Of a stretch of DNA of 64,000 nucleotides, positions 38,701 to 51,292 are shown piece after piece. Source of the DNA: Epinephelus fuscoguttatus (Eukaryota; Chordata; Actinopteri; Perciformes; Serranidae); assembly GCF_011397635.1 (NCBI RefSeq), contig NC_064755.1, positions 19,761,282 through 19,825,281 on the forward strand. The letters run 5' to 3'. The notes below the pieces were generated by a model. The model did no database searches and was not told where the DNA came from. It was given only the letters and a program-made list of their open reading frames with translations. The translations under genes were made by a program, and so were the position numbers. Position 1 is the first letter of the stretch. Each line of letters begins with the position of its first letter.

Positions 38701-39929
38701 CTCTTGGGGCAGAGCAGAGGCAGGGAATGTAGGGCTGATAAGAAGGCTTTGGCAGGCAGACTGAGATCATCGGGGGTGCAGGACAAGTTGCAGGCCGGGC
38801 AGTGAGGTCCCAGGACGTGGATGTATTTTATAATGCAGCTGCGGCAGAAGAGGTGCCCACAGGGGGACTGGACTGGATCAGAGAGCAGGTGGTCACACAC
38901 CAGGCAGGTGAAAGAAAAGAGGAAGTCAACAGGGAGCTTCTCAGAGATCAGCTTGGTATTCAGGTGGTCTTTCTGGCAGTGGGTGATGTTCCTCACCCAT
39001 TGCTCTCTCTGGATGGTAGGTTTTCTCCACCCCCTGAGCACAGGACCGTGATAATAGTCAGCGAATTGTCTCAGAGCCCTCCTCTCACCACCCGCAGTGC
39101 TGTCGCCGTGGTCTCTCCTGCTTCTTTTTCCCAAACTCTGGGCTCTGGGAATGGCTAACCTCCTCTTCCTCCCAGTCCGCTTGAATGAAGGTTTTTTGGG
39201 GGAGCAAAGGTGGCAGGGGGAAGAGTGGGGATTCCACTCAGGGACACTTGTTTTGGAGAAGCTGCAGACGCCTCCTCCTCGTATGGCAATCACCCAGCAG
39301 CGATGGCAGAAGGACAGAGGGTGGACGGATTCTATGTCTTCTGTCACATCCACTTTGAAGACTCTGAGGATGATCTCTGGCCAGCTGAGGAACTTGCAGT
39401 TCATTTTACGCAGGGCGCTTTTGGTGATCTCATCCAGATCCCCTTGAACATCGTGCACAGGTCCTTTGACTTTTCTCAGGACCTTTCCACAGAGACGACA
39501 CAAGCCCCTTCACAGAGGAAAGAAAATGTGAAATTCCTAAAAACAAATGCATGTAATAAAGTGAAGGTCATACAGCATAGTGACATGTTTTTACCTGAGG
39601 TGGTTCATGTGGGTCTCCATTTCCTGTAGCTTCATATCTATCCTGTGGCCAGGGCCCTCCACATTTTCCTTGGTTTTTCCCCCTAGGCACAATTTCATAA
39701 CACTCCCTGGACCCACACCATTATCTAAGTCTATATTTGGAGCTGCAGGAGGTGAGATCCCTAACAAGGCTCCATCCTCAGGCTGTGTCTCACTGGGCAG
39801 AGGGGCCTTCTCCATGGACTTCACCCTAAACAGTTTAAATTTCCACTGAGAGTACTTAGAGTGGGGATGGTGGAGCTCAGCCGGCATGGAGGATCTGGGG
39901 CCATCTGTCTCCGGGCTCTCCTCTGCCAT
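35778..39929 (-). CDS. rag1: RAG1, V(D)J recombinase catalytic subunit (three coding exons)
   Basis: RAG1 is the DDE endonuclease that binds and cuts recombination signal sequences together with RAG2. Coding exons on the minus strand are 39929-39595, 39507-38375 and 37525-35778, joined at CTCAG/GTAAA...GAAG/GGGC and CAAG/GTAAG...GCAG/GCAG. The frame continues across both joins to give 1071 residues. Visible parts: N-terminal Cys motifs (C115, C118); the RING and zinc-finger dimerisation region from about C313; the nonamer-binding motif GGRPR at 422-426; and the catalytic core. Counting from family motifs, the triad is D634 (ESCDGMGD), D744 (GTGYDEK) and E998 (SEGNES), matching mouse D600, D708 and E962. 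Core zinc ligands are C763, C766, H973 and H978. The acidic C-terminus ends SLEDNDF. The 87-bp and 849-bp introns are a teleost feature, since mammalian RAG1 coding sequence lacks introns. Everything appears intact. Exon limits are inferred from consensus and frame. Confidence 0.97.
37526..38374 (-). other. rag1: rag1 intron 2
   Basis: An 849-bp phase-1 intron between the nonamer-binding region and the catalytic core, bounded by GTAAG and TGCAG. It contains no ORF or repeat that I recognise. The part at 38041-38150 is G-rich compared with the rest. Confidence 0.85.
39508..39594 (-). other. rag1: rag1 intron 1 (87 bp)
   Basis: A very short phase-2 intron, GTAAAAAC to TTTCCTCTGTGAAG. The acceptor uses AAG rather than the commoner CAG but follows a good pyrimidine run. 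Removing it joins AG to G to make an Arg codon (residue 112). Confidence 0.85.
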
Positions 39930-39954
39930 GATGCGATTTAGACGTCAGACCCTG

Positions 39955-40039
39955 GAGAGGCGAGGCAAGGCGAGGAGAGGAGAGGAGAGGAGAGGAGAGG
40001 AGAGGCGAGGAGAGGAGAGGCGAGGAGAGGAGAGGAGAG
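39955..40039 (-). repeat. GAGAGG/CCTCTC minisatellite just upstream of the rag1 coding exon
   Basis: About 85 bases of near-perfect GAGAGG, GAGGC and GAGGA units, purely purine on + apart from a few C. On the rag1 strand it is a long CCTCTC run that ends directly in CTCCAG/GG, a consensus 3' splice site. It would therefore serve as the polypyrimidine tract of the leader intron. Confidence 0.85.
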
Positions 40040-41026
40040 CTTAGTTTGATGTATCACAAAAGTATGAGAATAATTTCAGCTGTCCGTGAGATACATAGCT
40101 GTAGATGCCAGAGAAAAGATTCGAAGGTTCAAATGCTCAGATATCCCCAGTGCATTCTCAGCATTGATCCCATGACACAATCTAACAGCTTTACTTGATT
40201 CCTGTTGAATTCACACACCAAGTAGCCTGAAATCCCACTGAACAGAGAGCAGCGAGCCCCGACCTGCAGTGCTGTATTATACCATAAGTGGCATTTAGAT
40301 CTTGTGTAAAATGCATGAGACAAGCATTGGGGGATCGATACAGCACAAAAATCTTCATTTCTCTCATCTCCAATCCCATCGCTCAGGGAGCCGTTGTGAC
40401 TTTTTTCCTTTGACACAGCGAGTTTGCTAAATGGGCAACCTTATCCCTGCAAGGCTGTCAATCATTTATATTAGTCATTTTCTTGGCTGGAGAGAGAATT
40501 GGAGCCCCCGGAGCCTCCGCCTGGCATTTAAAATGCAGGGGGGAAAGAACTCAGAGATACAGGAAACTTATTTCATAAAACATATATATTGACCAAAGAG
40601 GAGGGGAAAGAAAACAAGAACCCATCATATTGAATAAAGATCATAAAGAATTATTCCAAACACAACACTGTTCAATTTAAGAGTCGTATTTCAGCAGCCA
40701 AGTGCTCTTATGATGTGGCACAGGTAAGATCAATGATACTGCTGCACTGACAGACCTTATTTCATCTCCTCCCACACTATCTAAGTTCCATCACAAGTTC
40801 AGACAATAAAGCAGTCAAACAATCTTACCATTGTACGACTATAGCGCACACTCTCTAGTGTCTTCCATCTATCCATCTTTCAGTCTCCTCGCTACATTTT
40901 CTCCCTGGGCGGCTCGAATCTGGCAGTGCTCCTTCATTTCCTGGCTCTCAGTGTACTTGACATGTTGAACTCTCCTTTGAGACAAACAGCTGAGCCTGTA
41001 TGCATGTGTGTCAGCTGGGCTCTTAC
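40040..41026 (-). other. rag1: Probable rag1 leader intron
   Basis: Lies between the candidate leader donor at 41027 and the minisatellite-linked acceptor at 39952. No coding ORF or recognisable transposon. Confidence 0.4.
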
Positions 41027-41203
41027 CTTGTTTTTTTCGGTCTCAGCTGTGCATCAGCTCCCCTGGGGGTCCTCTCCGCATGGGAGCACAAGGGAAGCCC
41101 TGGAGCCAAGGGCCCTACACTCTACATACACTGTCTACGTTAGAGTCTGTCTCAGCTTGGAGCATCTGTTACCAGGAGTTGTGGCTTCATACAGAGGGAT
41201 TGC
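41027..41203 (-). other. rag1: Candidate non-coding first exon of rag1
   Basis: On the minus strand a strong donor (AACAAG/GTAAGAG) ends here, about 175 bases downstream of a TATA box. The nearest matching acceptor is CTCCAG/GG at 39953-39952, 22 bases before the rag1 ATG. Splicing the two gives a non-coding leader exon, the arrangement known for RAG1 in vertebrates. The 5' end is only estimated from TATA spacing. This is inference; no transcript evidence is available. Confidence 0.45.
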
Positions 41204-41227
41204 TCCTGCCTTGCTCCTTGTGTCTTG

Positions 41228-41235
41228 TATTTATA
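41228..41235 (-). promoter_or_regulatory. rag1: TATA box, candidate rag1 promoter
   Basis: The minus strand reads GGGTATAAATACAAG, a consensus TATA box. It would place a start site about 25-32 bases downstream, near 41203, ahead of a good splice donor at 41027 and in the right direction for rag1. The assignment rests on position and motif only. Confidence 0.45.
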
Positions 41236-44200
41236 CCCTTCCTTTGATGGGATCCCAACAGTCATCTCCTGACACCTGATGCAAGCAGCTGATTTCAGAG
41301 AAAAAACAAGGTCAACCCCAAAGCACAGTTGCAAACATGTGTACGTACAGAATCCAACAGCATACCCCAAACAAGCAACTTTTAACCACACCACAGTGAT
41401 CCTCAGCTGGAAACACTTCTATGTCACCTTTATCTCTCCTTTCTCATATCCATCTGCAGGCTCACCTCATCCAGGTGGCCTCTCTCTGACAGAATGAGAG
41501 ATACTGTTACTTATGAAGCAGCTACCAGTGCAGAGGCACAACTGACAATAGAATAAATGCATTTGCTTGTCCCACAGACAAATAAAAAATCCAATAAACA
41601 TTGTATCGACAATATCTTTTAAATAGTGGCATTACAAATTTAGGACTTGATCAGACTTTTAAACACAGACATGAAAAACACATGGAGAAGCTGTTACAAG
41701 TTAGTAGAGTAGCAACTAGTAAAAGCTGAAGACTTTGTTTTTTTTTTTTGTTTGTGTGACTGTCAGATGTTTTTAAGTGTTCAACTCAAAGGTTGCTAAT
41801 GAGGTTATATTTTGGGGGCAGCGTTAAGCAAATGTGCTGGCTGTTGCTAGGATATTTTTTTCTCTGGGTGCTGACAGGGAGCTTGACTAATATATGCTAA
41901 AAAAAAAATAGTCGACCTTCATGACTCCAGAGTTATTTTTTAATTAAGTTCTCTTATTTTTTTTCAATAAAAGCAGATATGCTACATGGCACTTTTGATA
42001 TAAAAGTAGTTTTTTGCCGAATTTGGCAAAAGACTATTCAACAAAATAGCTGTTAGCCTGTTACAAGTGACCACAAGGTAAGTGACATCTTTCACATGCA
42101 AGGTGACAAACTTCAGCACTGGACAGCCCCAATGCACGATTACTAACAACACGATACATCCAAAATGTGACAACAACATAACATAGCCTAATCTCCACAA
42201 TCACGATTAGCTAACCAGTGGAAAGTCCTGAGAGGGACTCACATGTCCAAGCCGAATCTGCTACCACAACAAGGTCAGAGAAGCTCAAATTGCAAGTGGC
42301 AACCTCCAGGGCTGACGAGTGAAGCCAATGCGGAAGTGCCAAAAACTGCAGTTCATCAACTGGCCACTGGAGGCTGGTTGCAATCCCCATAGACTCCCAA
42401 GTTCAAACTATACAGCTAAAATAAACATGTTCACAGTCTTGTGCAAAAAAATGGTTTTGGTCTCTCCTTTGATCATTCATGACAACTGTACAGGGGTGTG
42501 AATTTTTTTATGATGATCCTGTTAAGTTCTGCATAATTAAGGGCATGTTCACTTTGACTGACAGGCTGTCAGCTAGGCCTCGCTGCAGGCCACTCAACTT
42601 GACTTCCTTGGGAGCCTTTGGGAGATTTTGTTGTACAAATAGCAGAGAAATGATAGGACTAACTGTGCAGGTAATTGAACCACCAGTGTTCCAGTTTTTC
42701 GGTAAGTGACATTCTATTATCATTTCATTTACATGTTAGTGATAATTAGCATGCTTAGCTCGTTATCTAAATATCTAGCTGCTGACCGGCATGCACCGAA
42801 GTCAAAAGGTAATACATAAGTGTTAGAATCTAGGATGATAATACATTTGAACAAACAGCTTCTGTGTGAAGTTGGAAAATAAAGCTCCACCATGCTAACA
42901 TTGGTTGGCTAAAGTTATGCTATGTCAGTGATACACTTGCCTTATGGGCAATGTAGCCTTAAGGTTATGTTAATGTTAGGCACGGGTAGGTAACAGTTAT
43001 GTCACGTTAAAATGATGCAGACTGTGTGCAGTTACACTAAAGTGTATGTGCGTAACTTAAAAATGTTAATGTCACGTTTCAGCATGATTCCAGAAATAAC
43101 TTTAACCTAGCTGAGTGTTGTATTTTTGGTTAAGCTGGAGTTGGTTATTGAGGCTATCTGGCAAGTTAACATAAAATTTGATGCTCCACACACCCAAACT
43201 TTTTAATTTTTTTTAATATCATTGCGAAAACTGAAACAACATTTGCAGCTTGTCCGCTGTATTCAATGTTTTTACAACGTAAAAACTGTATTTTTACAGT
43301 CCATGATTGCAACGCACAAATAGAAAGCGTGACTTAATTCTTTGCATAGGACGCCATAACTCCACTGTATCTTTACATAGCAAATAGTGATTTACTACCA
43401 AATTAATGTTCTGAATTTCACATGCGGCGCCTTTAAGAGTAAAAGAACAATTCTAAAATGCTTTAGAGGGCTGAACTGGGCCTATGCAGATTAGTGACGT
43501 GGCTATAGCCTCCCTTCACCCTGGTGTAGCTCTGTGCTCAATGCTGTAAGATTTTTTGTCATTTTTTTCCTCATTACATTAGTGTGATCTGTCAAAACAT
43601 AAAAGGTGATATTATGTTGATGTCTCAAACAGATATAATGTGAGACATCAAGACAAAACAATTACAGTAATACATTTCACATCAAAGCAAGAAGTTGTGG
43701 TTGTGGTTAAGTGTGTGGAGGCAGCTGAAGTAAAGAAACGTGTTAGTGTGTGGAACAGGGCGATATATGATGTATGAGAAAGGCAGACGGAAACTGAATA
43801 ATTAAAAGGAGCAGAAATGAATTTAAAAAAAATAGAAAATAATAGTAATTGCAGCAATGATAATCAGCGCCATTGTTATCATTGTCACTCCAATTACTGT
43901 ATTATTGAGACTTTCCCCCCCTTGCCACTTCACATCATCTTGCATTGTTTGTGACTGGTGCTCCAGCAATTCAGGTGGTGACTGCTGTGAATCAAAATGA
44001 CAAATGCGGCGATACAAATGAGTCATATTAGTGTGTGTTAGCTGTTAGAATCTGAAGTGTTCATCTGGCAATTAGCATTTTGATAAGTGAGTTTTTGAGA
44101 CAACATAAGACAACTTACAGAGGCCATAGACACCAGCTGAATTGTTGCTGTAGGGGTCAAACAGAGCAGAAACACTGTGTTGTGTGTTTGTGTCACTTGT

Positions 44201-45540
44201 CGTTTTGTCCATCCCTTGTGGTTTTATCTGCGATTCTTCTCTCTCAATAATGTCAGCACATTTCATTCATTTCTCCGAATGCTGTCTTTCCGTCACCATT
44301 CAGACTGAGTTTTAATTAGACAGCATCGTTTGATGTAATGTCTCAGTAGGTATGGGGAGTATTTGCCCAAGATCATTCTTGTTTGTAATTATCCAGGGGA
44401 TTAATCTGGTGTATTCGCCACGGGAGCCTGTTGCTGTTGCGTTGGATTTGCCAGCCAAGTCATTAGATACACAGTCAGTGGGCACCAAACAACAGTTGGG
44501 TCTCTCCCACTCTTGTCAGCTTAACAGGGGAGCGGGATGAATACTGGCAGGCTTTGCAGCTTATATTTGGTGCATATGGTCAAGTGTGACCTTAGACAGC
44601 AATAGTGGTTTTTGTTTGTTTGTCTGTATCTTTGTGACAAGCTTATTCACAAGAAATGCTGAAGCGCAAATACACAGAAAAGTTAGCGGGGGGAGAAAAA
44701 ATGTTGTTTTCCAGGCCTATCCAAATCCATCAGACACAGCTGGGAGATTTGAAGTACACAGTGCTTGATACATTACATATCCAAGAACAAGCAAATGATG
44801 GATTGTAGCAAGATGTTCCAGGCCTATTTATAGTTGATATTTAGATTTATGATAGCCAAGTAGCCACATGCTTCCAAGGTAAACGACACACCTCGCTCCG
44901 TGGCAGACAGGGACGGAGCTGCAGATGTCTGCCTGACAAACAAGTGGTGACCCCCTGAGACCCTCATCTCTCTGCGCCTGCTAATTGACTTGTTATTGAT
45001 CAACTCAAAGACAGTCTGATTTATGGGGAAGAGGACTTGTGGAGACAGCCACCTGGCATGGAGCGGAGTGTTATGAATGTGAGGAGCAGACCCTGGGGGA
45101 CTAGAGGCTGCAGTTTAGGAGGACATACAGGAGTTTGCGATGCACCAGTGAGCTGACACCTTGCACTAGGAGGGGGTGTTTTTTCTAATATGATGAATCC
45201 AAACAACATCAATGAGCAATGTGTGCGTGTGTGTGCGTATGAATGTGTTGCAGGTGTGTGCAGTGGGAGGGACGAGTGGGAATATGGCAGGGGCAGAGCA
45301 TGTGTTTGGGGGAAGGAGGGGTGGAGAGAAATGAGGGTTGGGAGGATCTGTGTGTCTGTGTTTGTTAGTCTGTGCTGGTGTGTAGGTGACACACGAGAAG
45401 AAGACTAAATAATATATAAAGTAGTCTTATGGGCAAATTATGAGGCAATGGTCCCCTGGGCACAGACAGAGACCCTACCAACTCTCCTACATAGGTGGAA
45501 GATACACAGACTTTTGAGTCTTTTGTGTCTCTCTGCAGCT
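41236..45540. other. Gene-free stretch upstream of rag1
   Basis: No supported gene. Words such as TTAGCATGCTTAGC near 42750 suggest diverged repeats. The first few hundred bases may contain rag1 upstream control sequence. Confidence 0.45.
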
Positions 45541-46220
45541 GGCATGTCGTTGTAGTCATTTCACATCTTTTTTAGTTGAAATGTCTCTTCATAGTCATTT
45601 TGTGCCCCTTTGTGATTGTTTTGCCCCTTTTTGTCGTCTTTTTGAGTCTCTTTGCAGCTATTTTGCTTCTCTAGTGCATCTCTTGTGTCTCTTAGTGGTC
45701 TTTGTAGTCCTTTTGAGTGTCTTTGTAGTCATTTTGTGCCACTTTGTGCTTGTTTTTCCCATTTTTGTAGTCTGTTTAAGTGTCTTTGTATCTCTTTACA
45801 GCTGTTTTGCATCTCTTTGTAGTAGTCTTCTGTCTCTTGGTGGTCATTTTGAGTCTCTTTGTAGTCATTTGTGTCCTTGTAGTTCTTTACATCTCGTTGT
45901 AGTCATTTTGTGTCCCTTTGTAATTGCGTTGCTCCTTTTGTAGTCTTTTTCAGTCTGTTTGTGTCTCTTCGTAGCTGTTTTGCATTTCTTTGTAGTCTGT
46001 TTGTGTGTCTTTGCATTTGATGTTTGTCTCTTTTCCTGCATTTTTAATGTCTTTGTAGTTTGTAGTCATTTTGTGCTCTGTGTGGTTGTTTTGCCCCATT
46101 TTATAGTCTTCTGAAGCTCCTTTGTGTGTTTTTGCAACCTTTTTGCATCTCTTTGCAAATTTTGTGTCTCCTTGTGGTTATTTAAAATTTCTTCCAGTTA
46201 GGTATGTGTCTCTAAAAGTG
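45541..46220 (+). repeat. T/G-rich minisatellite with higher-order structure
   Basis: Imperfect units like TTTGTAGTCATTTTGTGTCTC repeat for about 680 bases. A longer motif, TGTGATTGTTTTGCCCC...TTGTAGTC, recurs near 45611, 45745, 45919 and 46081, giving a higher-order period of roughly 130-175 bases. The ORF across it is an artefact of the repeat. Confidence 0.8.
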
Positions 46221-49200
46221 ATATTTTGGCAGGTGAAGGCGGGGGGTGGGGTGGGCTTACACTTTGGGCCCCAGTGCCTGCGTCTGGTAGGGCTGTTCAG
46301 TAACCCAACCTTGCTTCTAATCTGTCCTTGAGAAACTTCAGAATCATTACTTTTAGTTCTGCATAAAACAAAGAAACAGACAGGTAGAGAAAGGGAACAT
46401 GAGGGAAGGTGTGAGAGGTGAAAGACAGAGACGGGGGATATAGCAGTGATCTTGTGTAAAGGAGTTGCACAGGATAACAGGCTTAGCTCAGAGTGGAGAA
46501 CACAAAAGGGCTTAAGGCTGATTGCAGGCTGTGACAAGGAAAGGGGGGAAGAGATCAAGCCTTCCAGGCAGAACTATGTAAGCCAAAGGTCCAAAAAGAC
46601 CCCCTGACAGCTCAAGTCACATGGCAGCTTAAGGGAAAGTGTCAATAGCAGAGATGGACAATGAATGAATTCCACAGCAGCGTCGGTGTCTTCCTCACAG
46701 GGAATAAAATGTCAGCTTCGTCCACATTTGAATAGACGGACCAAAATTGCAGCATGATATTTCTAAATGTCATGAAGAATGTAGGCATCTTTGTGATTGT
46801 ATTCAGGGTAAAGAGGGCATTTCACTCTCATATTCCCACAGAGTGTTATGCAATATACTGAGCATTTGCTATGCAAATTTTTAATTGCATTTTCATAGCA
46901 CGTTCGACAACTTTCTCAGCCTCGCCCAGCCAATTCTCAGCGAGTCGCCTCCTACTGTCCGCCTCTTCCATCCCTCATCCAGAGACATGATTTGGCAGAT
47001 TAATACTCAAAGAGGTAGACTTCAATGCAGAGCTATTCGTCAAAGCTACCTGCCAGAACAAACCCCTTTCCCCACTACTCACATCCCCTCTCATTCATCT
47101 CCCCTTGTCTCTCCCTCTCAGAGTCTCGTTTCCCTCGTCTCGCCCCTCTCCTCTCACCCTCACCTCAGGTTTTGTTAATAATCAATTATGTGATTATTCC
47201 AATGAGGTGATTAATTACTGGCTCTCCCTCCCTCTGTACCGCAGGTTAGCGTGCTTATAATCACACAGTGACAGCCAGGGGACAGCTGAGTTGAGTGATG
47301 CTGTCTCGAGGCCTCGTGTGACCCCGTATGACTCGGCTGCGTTTGTTGTCGGCTCATCCTGACTGATGGAGCTTTAGCAGAGAGCAGAGACGCACCACAA
47401 CATCACAGCTTCTACAAATAACATCCCCCACAAGCTGCTGACAGCCTGACACCACAATATCTTCCATGTCCAGCTATCCAAATATTCATTTTATTGGATA
47501 GTCTAGTCTTGGGACCGTATTAATTCGTTCCAAGTCTTGCATTATAACTCTCCCTGAGGCGCTGCAGAGTTATTTTGGTTTTGGACCGGTTCCATTCATC
47601 TCCTCTGTTCTGGTGAGTTAGACAATATGGAGAACAACTTAAGCTACAGCAACTGTGAGTGTCGACCTCCTGTTACCGCAGCAAGACAGGCCACACGGAG
47701 GTCAATAACATGCAGAGATTGCAGTGAAGGCATAGTGTGATTGTGCTGGAGTTTACGGTATGGCTCTCCGGAAAGACCTGAGCAATCCAGATGGATGTTG
47801 ATCCACTCGCAGTAAACCAAATGAAATTAAACCTTAAGCCAGATCCAGGAGCACTAGAGTGGAGTGGGGAATCAAAACCAGTGTCTTTAATCAAAATAAC
47901 AATGCTCTTTAATTCTGTGTTAATTAAATGTAGATTTCCCTGATCGAGGAGCAGTCCCTTTGACGCCAGGGGACCTCCAGTCACATAAACATCCACTCAC
48001 TGGATTTGTCTTGTGTTTAACCATGTATTAGTCCTCTTTTCCCAAACTGTCTGGTGCTGGTTTACACAGAAGGTCTGTCAGCTGAGGGATAGTAGCTCGC
48101 AAACAACTCCTCAAGATTTCAAACGTTTGGCATCCTCGGAGGGAGGATTCTTGGCATGTTGTTAAACACCTTAATAAGTGGGTTACCTCGGTACAGTTCT
48201 CAGATGAAATGAGAGTAATGGTGAATTCTCAGCGCTAAATTTCACACTATTTGTCTCCTGACTGGTCATTCTCGCTCTCCCGCTTCCCCACTCCCTCCCT
48301 CAGTCCCCCTCCATCAATGTAATGAGCAAATCATGGCCACTAGGGAGAGATGTAGAGAGAAAAATTGGTCCCATTATGTGTCAAGGAGTGTGAAAAGAGA
48401 AGCGCTGTTGTCTGTCAACTCTAACCCCCAACTGTCCATGGTCTTAACTTCCCACCAAACACAATGAGCTCTTTTCCAGCACGTAGATCTGCTTATTATT
48501 TCCCTGTCTTTTAACTACAAAGTCCATTATAGGAAATGCCAGGACAGCCGTGCCCTTTTCTGCACTAGCTCTGCCAGAGCTCAGACAAGGGAACAATGGA
48601 CACAGTAACACGCGGCGATTCAAGGCTGATTTAGAGTGACTGGTCTTAAACCCGACTTATAGAGTACAGTAATTATAGGAGGTGAAGGGAGGGGCTGTGA
48701 AGGATGCTGTGGATAGGTGGGGGCTTGCGGAGGGAGGTTGTTGTCATTTGGCAGCCAGTCCAGTTGGAGAGAGAAATTACTATTGGAGCCAGAGCCTGGG
48801 TGGTGGAGCATTTATCAGCCAGTCATCGCAATGATTCACACGATCCAGCGGGGAGCCATTATTTTACCACCCCGCCCTCTCACGGCAACCTGCTGGTGGC
48901 GAGGATGATGATACCTACGGGCTTTATGAGCGCAGGAGCAGACATATACAGTAATTGTTTGAGAACAATAGTTTGGAAAGTCCCGTCTCTTTTCAGAATT
49001 CACAGAGTCGTATGTCTTCGGCGGATTGGACTACACTGAGAAAGAATGGAGCAGTTGAGCCTAACTCAGGGGCATATGGCATTTGTTAACTGCAGCAGAA
49101 CACAGAGATGCCTCAGGAAGGGACTGACAAACATGTGGTCCCAATAGTTGGAGGGGAGAGTAACTGGCACTGAATACATAAAGATCACAAATAAATACAC

Positions 49201-50740
49201 CATCCACCTGCTCGGCGAGCGCTTAGGGACCGGGTAGATCCGAAGGCATTGATACAGTTTTGCATTTGCTGGTCTGCCTGTACACGCAAGTATAACAGTC
49301 TCTGCATAAGCAAATAAATTCCTAACTGAATAGGGAATAGGCAATGGAGGCCCGTGATGGCCTTCTCATAATAACAATGATAAAAACACTATTCTTCTAT
49401 TCATACTCCCCTCACTCTTCCTTTACCAACTTTCCCATTTGGCTCCCATGGGAGGCACATCATTCTAATATACACAGGTTTTCATCCCTTCCCTTTTTGT
49501 GAAAGACCTGCAGGAGAGACAGGAAGAGGGAGAGGGGGAGAGATTGGGACTGTTTACTCAGTCAGATGGTCTAACGTGTGTGGAATAGATTTGAGCTGAA
49601 GAGGAAGCTGTCTACACAATGGCAGTTGGCATCAGTGAGTGAGTGAATGATGCCGCGTCCGAAATCACTCCCTCGTTGACTCAATGACTTTGCTCTATAG
49701 TGAGCAGTAAATTGCGATTTTAGACACTTATGAATCATCATCATCACTGACAGGTGTAGTGCTGCATAATGGCAATGACACGTCTATTAAGGCGAAACAT
49801 TGCATTGCGGTATATTTAGCGACACGACTCCACATCCACGCCAGGGAACGGCTCTGCGAGGCTGTACGTAAGCACAGCTGACGTTTAGCAGGTGTTATTT
49901 TTACCATGTTCACAATTAGCTCAGTGTGTTGGCATGTGTTAGCTAATCAAACAAAAAGTACAGCTGCAGCTGACGTTGGTAGAATTGTCATTAGTTTCGC
50001 AGGTATTTGGTCATGAACCAAAAGTTAGCAACTGATGATGGCAGTGGCGGATCTTCCTGTTGACTGCTTTGGTCCCTGTTTACTTCCTGTCAGCTACCAA
50101 GAAAACTTTTAAAGAAGGAATGTCAGTGACAGCATTTGAATTTTGCATTAGAGCCAGACTTTAGTGCCAATTCTATTGAAGTCAAGAGGGCAGGCATGGC
50201 AAATCACACTACAACCCATCATATCTTTGCTGTTTCACTTTTGACTGAAAAATCCAGCCACCAAATTACACATTATGTGATGTTGACTGATGTTTTTATC
50301 TAAATATGTGTGCTTGTTTTCTTTGCTATTGGTCTCCAAACAGATCGCGACTGTGTCCGTCAGCTGCGTATAACTCAACTCAAACCTGTTTGGTCCAATA
50401 CATTGTGAGACATGAGCAAACAGGACAGGTCTGACCTATTATCACTGACTATACTGCTACAGCGACTTACAGTTTGCCTCAGTGATTGATTTTAGTCAGC
50501 TGGTGCAGCCATGGGGTCCAGATTTCTCCTTATAGTTCAAGGTCCACACAGTTTAACACATTCAGCGTCATACTTGTGTTTAGCCATGTCGTCAAGCTAG
50601 TTTTCTGTCTCTGTTAAGTCGCTGTTAGTGTTTTACTCACTCTACAGCAGGAAACAGCACTTCAAAATAAAAGCTCTGTGCTGGAAATTCACTGTAATTC
50701 TATATAAAGTGTGTTTTTTACAAACTTCTTGTGAAAACGT
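46221..50740. other. Gene-free stretch
   Basis: No credible coding sequence. Alternating pyrimidine-rich and purine-rich unique sequence; no recognised repeat. Confidence 0.5.
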
Positions 50741-51176
50741 TTGCAAGTCACTTCACATTCAAAATGGACTCAGTTCATTAGGATAGGTGGCAGTGTATCC
50801 AGCACCCTGGCTTGCAGTACAGGAGCCCCACAAGGTACTGTGTTTGCCCCCCTTCTCTTCACCCTGTATACTGACGACTTCCACCATGATTCCGAGTTCT
50901 GTCACATGCAGAAATTTTCGGATGACAGCCATCGTCGCATGCATCAGGGGGAATGAGGAGGGAGTGTACAGGAAGCTGGTGAGTGATTTTGCAGGCTGGT
51001 GTGGGAGGAACCAGCTCCAGCTGAATACATCAAAAACCAAGGAGATGGTGATGGACTTTAGGAGATATCCCCTTCCCCTTCAACCAATCTGCATAGGAGG
51101 GATGGCGGTTGAGACAGTCACATCTTATAAGTACCTGGGGCTCCAACTGGAGCTGAAGAGGGGCACAGAGAGATAG
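50741..51176 (+). pseudogene. Non-LTR retrotransposon reverse transcriptase fragment
   Basis: Reads STGAPQGTVFAPLLFTLY, the conserved reverse transcriptase block around PQG, then the catalytic FSDD box. A +1/-1 shift near 50930 moves the frame, after which NQLQLNTSKTKEMV and YKYLG follow, the next blocks in order. Both ends are missing, so this is a dead fragment. L2/CR1/Rex-type non-LTR is likely. Confidence 0.8.
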
Positions 51177-51292
51177 CACTATATCATTTTATGGACCATT
51201 TGCTAGCACACACAATATTCCAGGGTTTAAGCTAGAGCAGCTGTAACATTTGTCCCTCTGTTTCTTTTACACCTTCATGAAGATACTGTCTT

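Noticed and set aside
45581-45943. 120-codon ORF on +, hydrophobic and Cys/Phe/Leu-rich
   Set aside because: It is the translation of the TTTGTAGTC/TTTTGTGTCTC minisatellite; its repeated peptide pattern follows the DNA repeat.
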